This document shows positions 1-7,037 of a stretch of 64,000 bases of DNA, piece after piece (within the stretch, counting starts at the first letter, position 1; every line of letters begins with the position of its first letter). The DNA is from Halomonas sp. SSL-5. GTDB lineage: Bacteria > Pseudomonadota > Gammaproteobacteria > Pseudomonadales > Halomonadaceae. The position numbers were made by a program, and so were the translations under genes. The stretch lies in contig NZ_JAUYWF010000002.1 in NCBI RefSeq assembly GCF_030708455.1, forward strand, positions 1-64,000. Direction: 5' to 3'. The notes beneath the pieces are model-generated. The model saw only the letters and a program-made list of their open reading frames with translations. It made no database searches and was not told the origin of the DNA.

Positions 1-144
1 ACGGCCCCGGTATCGCCCAGTGCCACACCCACCACGCCACCGGCGGCATCCGCCCCGTCGGCGCCGAAGACGTCGGCCGTGTCTCCGTCGGTCAGCACGT
101 TGCCGCTGACGTTCTGCTCACCTTCCGCCGCACTGTCGGTGTTG
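1..144 (-). repeat. Internal coding repeat of the adhesin, copy B (continues past the edge)
   Basis: Bases 1-144 match 757-900 with one difference (base 120 versus 876). The offset is 756 bp, exactly 252 codons, so the reading frame is kept. It encodes the segment containing SAAEGEQNVSGNVLTDGDTA, the linker between adjacent VCBS-like domains. The left boundary is not visible. Confidence 0.93.
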
Positions 145-2510
145 GCGTAAGCCGTCGGCACGTCGTCCTGGATGTTGATGTAGATCGTGCCGGTCTCGGT
201 GTTGCCGTTGGCGTCTGCCACCTGATAGGTGAAGCTGTCGGCGTTGTCGACGACGTTGGTGCCGTCGTTACCGGTGGTGTCGTCGGTCACCGGACTGGTC
301 AGCGTGTAGGTGTAGCTGCCGTCACTGTTGACCTGGATCTGGCCGTAGGTGCCAGTCGCAGAGCCCACCAGGCTGTAGGTCAGCGTGCCCACGCCACCCG
401 TGGCAGTGACGCTGTCGTTGGCGGTCTCGGCCGGGCTGCCCGGCAGGCTGCCGGTCACCGTGCCCACCGCCAGGTCATCACCGTCGGGCAACGCATTGGT
501 GTCCAGCGCGGCCTCGTCCACCGTGACGTCGTCATCGTCCGGTGCCATCAGGCCGCTGTCGGCCACATCGATGGTCAGGGTGCTATAGGCCAGATCACCA
601 TCACCGTCCTTGATGGTGTAGGTGAACACGTCCTGCGCCCCGCTGGGGACCGTGATATTGGCCTTGGCGTCGTAGTCATAGCTGCCATCGGCGTTCAGCG
701 TCAGGTAGCCGTAGGTGCCTTCCAACTGGGTGCCCAGGGTGGCGCTGTCATCCAGCACGGCCCCGGTATCGCCCAGTGCCACACCCACCACGCCACCGGC
801 GGCATCCGCCCCGTCGGCGCCGAAGACGTCGGCCGTGTCTCCGTCGGTCAGCACGTTGCCGCTGACGTTCTGCTCGCCTTCCGCCGCACTGTCGGTGTTG
901 ACATAGGCCACCGGCCCGTCGTCGTTGACGTCGATGGTCAGCGTCGCCGGGTCGGAGACATCCCCGTCACTGTCGGTGACCCGCACATCGAACAGGTCCT
1001 GCACCTGGTCGGCACCCAGGATGGCGTCGGCGGTGTCGTGATCCAGAGTGTTGTCGCTGAGCGTGTAGCTCCAGCTGCCGTCGGTGTCGACGGTCAGGGT
1101 GCCGTAGTCACCGCTGACTGTGGTGCCATCCGCGGCAATCACGACCCAGGTGCCCGACGCGTCCTGTACCTCGATCTGGTCGAGGGTGTCGGCGCCGGTG
1201 GTGATCTGGAAGGTGCCGGTCACGGTGGTGGTAATCGCCGCCCCGCCCTGGCCACTGCCGTCGGCCAGCGCGGATTCCCACACGGTGTCGCCGTCCTCGT
1301 TGAGATCCGGGGTGGTGACCGTGGGCGTGGAGTCCTCGGCGATGCTCAGCGTCACCGTGGCGGTGCTGGTGTCGCCATCTGCATCGGTGAGGGTGTAGGT
1401 GAAGCTGTCGCTGCCTTCGGCACCGGCATTGGCGGTGTAGGTAAAGGTGCCGTCGTTGTTGTAGACCACGCTGCCCTGGGTGGGCGCGGTGGCCACGGCC
1501 ACCCCCGTGGTCAGGTCAACGCTGTCGGCACCGGCGGTGTCGTTGGCGAACACGTCGATGTCGACGCTGCTGTCCTCGGCGATCTCGCCCACGGCATCAT
1601 CCACAGCCGCAGGCCCATCATCGGTGATGGTAATGGAAAGCGTCGCCGGGGCGGAGACATCGCCATCGTCATCGGTGACACGCACGGCAAAGGCTTCTCC
1701 GGGCACCTGGTCGCTGGCCCCGGTCTGGCCGGCCAGCGGATGATCGAGGGGTTGGGTCAGGGTGTAGGTCCAGCTGCCATCCGGGTTGACGCTCAGCACG
1801 CCATAGGCGCCCTGCACCTCGGTGCCGGCCGCGGAGATGGTCACCCAGTTACCCGCGGCATCCTGAACCTCGATCAGGGCCAACTCGTCGCTGCCGGTAT
1901 CGATCTGGAAGGCACCGGCGGTAGTCGCCACGCCGCCGCCGCTGCCCTCCTCAAGGGCAGACTCCCAGACGGTATCGCCATCACCGTTGAGGTCCAGCGC
2001 GGTGACGGTCGGAGTGGAATCCTCTTCGGCCTGGGCCAGGAAGGTATCCTCCGGGAACTCACCGCTGTCGAGCGTGCCCATCCCGAACGCATAGCTGAGG
2101 GGGCTGAGCGGTTCGGTGATACGCGCGAGCATCACGAAGCTGTGGCCGCCTTCCGCACCGCCACCGGGTCCGGCACCCGCCGCCGTGGGATCCAACTCGG
2201 CGAGCAGATCCCCCTCGCCTTCGTCGATGGCCGTCAGCAGGGCTTCCAGATCCTCATCGAGGGCACTGGCCTCCTCCTCGGCCACCGCCTCCTCGCCACC
2301 GAGGTCCGGGGTCATGGCCACCTCCTGGCCGCCCTGGATGACGGTGGGATCGAGATTGTCGCCGAAGTCGAGCTCGACGCGGGCACCGTCGGCGGTGACG
2401 AGGACCTCGCCATCCTGCAGGGTGTCACCGATGCTGAGCTCGCGAAGGTTGCCGTCGGCGTCGCGCGCCCAGGCCTGACCGGTGATGGCGGTAACGGTAG
2501 CGATGGTCAT
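1..2510 (-). CDS. LapA-type giant repeat adhesin, N-terminal part (runs off left edge)
   Basis: The frame is open from an ATG at 2510 to the left edge, giving 836 codons and no stop. Residues 1-60 match the LapA-family N-terminal retention module (starts MTIATVTAITGQAWARD, with GDTLQDGEVLVT following). An acidic linker follows with a TAAG motif at residues 109-112, the known LapG protease site of this family, and then GGHSFVMLARI typical of LapA linkers. The rest is VCBS/cadherin-like repeats, aspartate-rich, with DGSWTYTL and DGSYTYTL strands and DDDGDVS calcium-type turns. The C-terminal secretion signal must lie outside the window. A ribosome site CAGGAG precedes the ATG. It lies downstream of, and in the same direction as, its probable type I secretion genes. 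Family knowledge: such adhesins are held in the outer membrane and released by LapG when c-di-GMP is low. Cation-dependent adhesion in biofilm is inferred. Confidence 0.9.
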   Translation of the reverse strand, partial: MTIATVTAITGQAWARDADGNLRELSIGDTLQDGEVLVTADGARVELDFGDNLDPTVIQGGQEVAMTPDLGGEEAVAEEEASALDEDLEALLTAIDEGEGDLLAELDPTAAGAGPGGGAEGGHSFVMLARITEPLSPLSYAFGMGTLDSGEFPEDTFLAQAEEDSTPTVTALDLNGDGDTVWESALEEGSGGGVATTAGAFQIDTGSDELALIEVQDAAGNWVTISAAGTEVQGAYGVLSVNPDGSWTYTLTQPLDHPLAGQTGASDQVPGEAFAVRVTDDDGDVSAPATLSITITDDGPAAVDDAVGEIAEDSSVDIDVFANDTAGADSVDLTTGVAVATAPTQGSVVYNNDGTFTYTANAGAEGSDSFTYTLTDADGDTSTATVTLSIAEDSTPTVTTPDLNEDGDTVWESALADGSGQGGAAITTTVTGTFQITTGADTLDQIEVQDASGTWVVIAADGTTVSGDYGTLTVDTDGSWSYTLSDNTLDHDTADAILGADQVQDLFDVRVTDSDGDVSDPATLTIDVNDDGPVAYVNTDSAAEGEQNVSGNVLTDGDTADVFGADGADAAGGVVGVALGDTGAVLDDSATLGTQLEGTYGYLTLNADGSYDYDAKANITVPSGAQDVFTYTIKDGDGDLAYSTLTIDVADSGLMAPDDDDVTVDEAALDTNALPDGDDLAVGTVTGSLPGSPAETANDSVTATGGVGTLTYSLVGSATGTYGQIQVNSDGSYTYTLTSPVTDDTTGNDGTNVVDNADSFTYQVADANGNTETGTIYINIQDDVPTAYANTDSAAEGEQNVSGNVLTDGDTADVFGADGADAAGGVVGVALGDTGA
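757..900 (-). repeat. Internal coding repeat of the adhesin, copy A
   Basis: Near-identical to bases 1-144 at a distance of 756 bp (252 codons). Such low divergence at the DNA level suggests recent duplication or gene conversion between adhesin modules. Sequence outside 757-900 is only loosely similar, so the high-identity block ends sharply at 900. Confidence 0.93.
2175..2186 (-). other. LapG-type cleavage motif (TAAG) in the adhesin
   Basis: The codons ACG GCG GCG GGT encode Thr-Ala-Ala-Gly at residues 109-112 of the adhesin. The position and context (acidic linker after the retention module) match the di-alanine site cut by LapG in Pseudomonas fluorescens LapA. Cleavage here is inferred from the family, not shown. 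Confidence 0.75.
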
Positions 2511-2709
2511 GGTATGACTCCTGCAGGGTGTTCTGGCGATAACAGGCGTGCCGACGCACGCCCGGTCAATACATTGAAGCTAGGCAATAACCATGGGGCG
2601 GGATATTGGACCGATGGACAGTAGGCGGCGGCAGTTGATCTACGTCACGACATCGGGGCAATCGCCGGGAGACAAGGGAGTGGGAGATGGACCGGACTCA
2701 CCGTCTTGC

Positions 2710-3333
2710 TCACTGGCTGGTATCGGCGATCGCTTCGTGGGTCGGTGACAGCCGCAGTACCAGCTGCATGCGGTCGCGCACACCCAACTTGCGGAACACC
2801 GCGCCCAGGTGCGCCTTGACGGTACGCTCGGTGATGTCGAGCCGACGCGCCACCTCCTTGTTGCTGTAGCCCTCCATCACCGCCAGGGCCACGGCACGCT
2901 CACGCTCGGTCAGCTCAGCCAGGGCCTCGCTGCGCAGGCGCCCGGCACCGCCCAGGGCCTGGAAGGCGCCGCCCACCACCCGCGCCATCAGCTCCGGCGG
3001 CACCCAGATCCCCTGGTTCATGATCACCAGCCGGGCCTGGCGCAGCAGCTCCGGCGGTGAGAGGGCGTGCACATAGGCCCGGGCACCACTCTCGAGCGCC
3101 TGGAAGGCCTCGGCGGCGCTGGGGGAATAGGTCATCACGCCCACGGCGGCGCCGCGACGCTGCAGCTCACCGACCCGCTCAGGCCACTCCGGCACGTCCG
3201 CCATCACCCAGACGCAGTCGCCTCGCACCAGTCGGGCATCGAGGTCATCCGGGCGGATCAGGCGGGCATCCTTGAAGGCCTCCTGCCAGCGTGGAATCTC
3301 GTCGTGGCCCTGACTGACGAAGTAGGTCGCCAT
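2710..3333 (-). CDS. LuxR/NarL-type transcription regulator with degenerate receiver
   Basis: 207 aa. The C-terminal part (about residues 140-200) is a LuxR-type helix-turn-helix with LTERERAVALAVMEGYSNKE and ITERTVKAHLGAVFRKLGV. The N-terminal part is receiver-like in length and layout but lacks the paired acidic residues near the N terminus. The expected phospho-acceptor strand reads VWVMADVPEW, so phosphorylation is doubtful. The VpsT-type c-di-GMP motif W[FLM][TS]R is not present. The ATG directly abuts the TAG stop of the upstream HlyD gene, so the two are co-transcribed. By context it probably regulates the adjacent adhesin, whose own 5' gap (2511-2709) could hold its target promoter. 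It could instead respond to a ligand or partner protein. Confidence 0.85.
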   Translation of the reverse strand: MATYFVSQGHDEIPRWQEAFKDARLIRPDDLDARLVRGDCVWVMADVPEWPERVGELQRRGAAVGVMTYSPSAAEAFQALESGARAYVHALSPPELLRQARLVIMNQGIWVPPELMARVVGGAFQALGGAGRLRSEALAELTERERAVALAVMEGYSNKEVARRLDITERTVKAHLGAVFRKLGVRDRMQLVLRLSPTHEAIADTSQ

Positions 3334-4764
3334 CTATCGTTCCCCCATCGAATTGCTCCACGCCCGCAGCACGGGCTTGAGCATGAACTGCATCACGGTG
3401 CGCTTGCCGGTCATGATATCGACCTGGGCGGTCATGCCGGGGATCACCTCCATCTCGGGATGGGCACTGGCATCCTCGGTCGAACGCACGCGCACCAGGT
3501 AGAAGGTATTGTCGTTGTCGTCGGTGATGGTGTCGGCGCTGATGCGCTCCAGCTCGGCCTCGAGGCCGCCATAGATGGCGAAGTCGTAGGCGGTGAGCTT
3601 GATGGTGGCGGGCTGACCGGGACGCAAGAAGGCGATGTCCTGGGGGGCGATGCGCGCCTCCACCACCAGCTGGTCATCCGAGGGCACGATCTCGACCACC
3701 TCCTGGCCGGGCTGGGCCACACCGCCCAGGGTATTGATATTGAGCCGCTGCACCACGCCATCGACCGGCGAGCGGATCTCGGCCAGGCGTACGCGATCCT
3801 GCAGACCGGTGCCAGACTCCTCCAGGGCACTGAGGTCGCCGATGGTCTGGCTCAGGTCGTTACGCCAGTCGTTGCGGCGCTCGGCCCCCAGCTCGCGAAG
3901 CTGGGTCTCGGCCTCCTCCACGGCGGCCTGCAGGCGTGACACCGCCGCCGCCGCCTGGTCGCGCTCACCGGTGGCGCGTGATACCTCGCGACGCAGCCTG
4001 AGCACCTCCACCTCGGAGACCGCCCCGGAATCCAGCAGCGGCCGGGTCAGGTTGAGCTCCTGGCTGGCCATGTTCGCCTCGCGCTGGGCGGTGTCGCGAC
4101 GCGCCCGCGCCTCCCGGAGCTCCTCCTCGCGCTGTCGGATGCGGTCGCCCAGCACATTCTCCTGCTCGCGCAACTCCTCGCGGGCGCTCTCGTAGGCTTC
4201 ACGCTCCTGGGCAACGATATCCGGCGCCTGGGCACGCAGTTCCTCGGAGGGCGCGAAGGGGGTGTCGGTGACCAGCGCCCGCAACCGCTCGGCCCGGGCC
4301 TGCAGCGACTGGATCTGGGAGCGATTCTCGCGGAAGTTGGCCAGGTAACGCGTCGGGTCGATGCGCATCAGCACCTGCCCCTGCTCCACCCGTTCCCCCT
4401 CGCGCACCAGGATATCCTGCACCACGCCGCCGTCGTAGGTCTGCACGCGCTGGAGCTGGCTGGTGGGAATCACCCGGCCGGCCCCGCGGGTCACCTCGTC
4501 GATGGGCGCGAAGTAGGCCCACACCAGCAGGGCGACGATGGCCAGCAGCACCACATAGAGGAACCAGCGGGCACGGATCGGATCCTGCTGCAGGCGGGCC
4601 CAGTCGGCATCGCTGGCCCAGTCGCGGTTGAGGTGCGCCGCGGTGACGCGCTTGGCAAACAGGCGATCCATGAAGGGGCGAAACGGCTTTCCGCCCACCT
4701 CGGAGAAGCGCCCGATCGCCTCGAAGCCACGCTGTTCGGCGCTGGCACCCTGCTTCCTGGCCAT
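3334..4764 (-). CDS. HlyD-family type I secretion periplasmic adaptor (LapC-like)
   Basis: 476 aa. A cytoplasmic N-terminal segment of about 60 residues is followed by one membrane helix (WFLYVVLLAIVALLVWAYFA). Then come a lipoyl-like half (GGVVQDILVREGERVEQGQV), a long coiled coil rich in Glu, Arg and Gln at about residues 140-300, and the second lipoyl/beta-barrel part with SPVDGVVQRL and the family signature near the C terminus (PGMTAQVDIMTGKRTV). This is the standard membrane-fusion protein bridging the ABC exporter and the outer-membrane channel. Its ATG overlaps the stop of the ABC gene (TGATG), so translation is coupled. In function it corresponds to LapC of the adhesin-export LapBCE system. 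Confidence 0.93.
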   Translation of the reverse strand: MARKQGASAEQRGFEAIGRFSEVGGKPFRPFMDRLFAKRVTAAHLNRDWASDADWARLQQDPIRARWFLYVVLLAIVALLVWAYFAPIDEVTRGAGRVIPTSQLQRVQTYDGGVVQDILVREGERVEQGQVLMRIDPTRYLANFRENRSQIQSLQARAERLRALVTDTPFAPSEELRAQAPDIVAQEREAYESAREELREQENVLGDRIRQREEELREARARRDTAQREANMASQELNLTRPLLDSGAVSEVEVLRLRREVSRATGERDQAAAAVSRLQAAVEEAETQLRELGAERRNDWRNDLSQTIGDLSALEESGTGLQDRVRLAEIRSPVDGVVQRLNINTLGGVAQPGQEVVEIVPSDDQLVVEARIAPQDIAFLRPGQPATIKLTAYDFAIYGGLEAELERISADTITDDNDNTFYLVRVRSTEDASAHPEMEVIPGMTAQVDIMTGKRTVMQFMLKPVLRAWSNSMGER

Positions 4765-6941
4765 CAGCGTGCCCTCCCGATCTGTCCCTTGCGCAACGCC
4801 TCGACCACCTTGTCGCGGGGCCCATCGGCCATCACCCGGCCGGCGTCGATGACGATGATGCGGTCCACCAGCGACAGCAGCGAGGTGCGGTGGGTCACCA
4901 CGATCATGGTCTTGCCCCGCGCGTAGCTCTTGAGGTTGGCCTTGAAGGCCTCTTCGCTGGTGTGGTCCATGGAGCTCGTCGGCTCGTCGAGCAACAGGAT
5001 CTGCGGGTCATTGACCAGCGCTCGGGCCACCGCCACCGACTGGCGCTGACCGCCGGAGAGCGCCTGCCCCCGCTCGCCCACCGGCAGGTCGACCCCATGG
5101 GGGTGGCCGTTGACCAGGCCCTCCAGGCCGCTGAGCTTGATCGCCCGCAGCAGCGCCTCATCATCCACTCCCTCGCTGCCGCCACCGGCAACGATGTTCT
5201 CACGCAGGCTGCCGTAGAACAGGCTGACGTCCTGGGGCACATAGCCGATCTGGCGGCGCAGCTGGATGGGATCGAACTGACGCAGGTCCACGCCATCGAT
5301 CATCACCGCTCCGGCGGTGGGCTCGTAGAGTCCCAGCACCAGCTTGTTGAGGGTGGTCTTGCCACAGCCGATGCGGCCCAGCAGCGCCACCTTCTCGCCG
5401 GCCTGGATGGTCAGCGAGACATCGCGCAGCGCCTCGTTCTCCTGCTCGGGATAGCGCAGCGAGACCTTGTCGAAGCGGATCTCGCCGCGGATCACCGGGC
5501 GACTGACGAACGCCTTGCCCTCGGGGCGCTCCACAGGACGCTCCATCACGCCGTTGAGCGACTGCAGCGCGGTGGAGGACTGGTGGTACTGGGCCAGCAG
5601 CGCGGCGGCCTGGCTGACGGGCGCCATGGCCCGGGAGGAGAGCAGGTAGGCGGCGATCAGGCCACCCTGGGTGAGGTTACCCTCAATGATCTGGTAGACG
5701 CCGATGATGATCACGCACACCGCCACGCTGTGCTGGGCCCACAGCGCCACGCTGGAGACCGAGGAGCTGACCAGGCGCAGCTGGGCGGCGGTGCGCGAGA
5801 GATAGGCCGACGCCTTCTCCCAGGTGCTCTGGATGCGGCTCTCGGCGCGCAGTGTCTTGACGGTCTCCAGCTGGGAGACCGACTCCACCAGGGTGGCGTT
5901 ACGCTGGGCGCTGACCCGCCAGGTGGTCTCGGAGAGTTCATGCAGCTTGCCCTGGGCGGCCATGGCGTAGAGCAGCACGAAGACGATGCCCACCAGCACC
6001 GGGATCACCAGCGGCGGGCCGATCAAGGCGATGATGGCGGCGAACATCAACACGAAGGGCAGGTCCACCAGCGCCACCACCGTGGCCGAGCCGATGAAGG
6101 CCCGCACCGCCTCGAAGGACTGCAGGGTGGCGGCGAAGGAGCCGGTGGAGGCCGGCCGCGCCTCCATGCGCAGCCCCAGCACCCGCGCCATGATCGACGA
6201 CGAGAGCTTGACGTCGGCGCGGCTCGCCGCCAGGTCGACGAAGGCATTGCGCATCAGGCGCAGCACCAGGTCGAAGCAGAGCACCACGAAGATGCCCACC
6301 GCCAGCACCCACAGCGTCTCGGTGGCGTGGTTGGGCACCACCCGGTCGTAGACGTTGAGCACGAACAGCGGCATGGCCACGGCGAACAGGTTGATCATCA
6401 CCGAGCCGGCGATGACGTCGCGGTAGAGCTTGCGATTCTCGCGGATCACGCCCCAGAACCAGTGCCGGGAATGCTGGCGGTTCACCTCGGGGCCGCGGGC
6501 ATCGAAGTGGAAGCGGGGGCGCACGTAGATGGCCTGGCCACTGTAGCTGGACTCCAGGCCGTCCAGCGCCACCTCGCTCTCGGCGTCGCCCAGCTCGGGA
6601 AAGATGACCCTGGCCTTGCGTGCCTTGAGGTCAAGCCCCAGCAGCACGCAGGCGCGCCCCGGCTCGAGCAGCAGCACCACCGGGAAGAGTGCCGGATTGA
6701 GCTGCACCAGGCGGCTCTTGACCAGGCGCGCCGACAGGCCGGCACGACTGGCGGCGCGGGGGAAGACGCCGGGCGTGAGGCGCCCCTGCTCCAGGGGCAG
6801 CCCGGCGGTCAGGGATTCGGCGGTGGTCGGCCTGTCGTGGCAGGTGGCCACCGTCTGCAGGCATTCCAGCAGTTCATCCTGAACCGCGGAACGCGATGAA
6901 CCTTCCGATGACTCAAGCGGCTCTCTCTGCGTCACACACAC
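4764..6941 (-). CDS. Type I secretion ABC transporter, permease-ATPase fusion (LapB-like)
   Basis: 725 aa. The N-terminal 150 residues resemble a C39 peptidase-like domain without a recognisable catalytic Cys/His pair, as in exporters of RTX proteins and LapA adhesins that do not cleave a leader. A six-helix ABC transmembrane domain follows (starting near NRKLYRDVIAGSVMINLFAV). The nucleotide-binding domain has Walker A GRIGCGKTT at residues 522-530, signature LSGGQRQSV, Walker B ILLLDEPTSSMD and a switch histidine in VVTHRTS. It is 96 bp downstream of the TolC/OmpA gene and overlaps the HlyD gene. The substrate is almost certainly the neighbouring adhesin. The start at 6941 is the first ATG; a slightly internal start is possible. 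Confidence 0.95.
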   Translation of the reverse strand: MCVTQREPLESSEGSSRSAVQDELLECLQTVATCHDRPTTAESLTAGLPLEQGRLTPGVFPRAASRAGLSARLVKSRLVQLNPALFPVVLLLEPGRACVLLGLDLKARKARVIFPELGDAESEVALDGLESSYSGQAIYVRPRFHFDARGPEVNRQHSRHWFWGVIRENRKLYRDVIAGSVMINLFAVAMPLFVLNVYDRVVPNHATETLWVLAVGIFVVLCFDLVLRLMRNAFVDLAASRADVKLSSSIMARVLGLRMEARPASTGSFAATLQSFEAVRAFIGSATVVALVDLPFVLMFAAIIALIGPPLVIPVLVGIVFVLLYAMAAQGKLHELSETTWRVSAQRNATLVESVSQLETVKTLRAESRIQSTWEKASAYLSRTAAQLRLVSSSVSSVALWAQHSVAVCVIIIGVYQIIEGNLTQGGLIAAYLLSSRAMAPVSQAAALLAQYHQSSTALQSLNGVMERPVERPEGKAFVSRPVIRGEIRFDKVSLRYPEQENEALRDVSLTIQAGEKVALLGRIGCGKTTLNKLVLGLYEPTAGAVMIDGVDLRQFDPIQLRRQIGYVPQDVSLFYGSLRENIVAGGGSEGVDDEALLRAIKLSGLEGLVNGHPHGVDLPVGERGQALSGGQRQSVAVARALVNDPQILLLDEPTSSMDHTSEEAFKANLKSYARGKTMIVVTHRTSLLSLVDRIIVIDAGRVMADGPRDKVVEALRKGQIGRAR

Positions 6942-7037
6942 CTCTTTTCATCGAATGGCCCCACCGGCACTAGGTCGATGGGGCCAGGGTAGCACCGGGG
7001 AAGAGTCCGTCTCCCCCGGCATAAGGCCGCAGGGCGC

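Noticed and set aside
1..900. CRISPR array suggested by repeated blocks
   Set aside because: The repeats are 144 bp, in frame, within one coding sequence and spaced 756 bp apart; there are no short spacers.
1038..2624. Plus-strand open frame of 528 codons over the adhesin
   Set aside because: It is the antisense of the repeat adhesin in GC-rich DNA, with low-complexity Gly/Val/Arg composition and no family similarity.
4890..6899. Plus-strand open frame of 669 codons over the ABC exporter
   Set aside because: Antisense shadow, His/Gly/Gln-rich and without motifs; the minus-strand ABC transporter has every catalytic motif.
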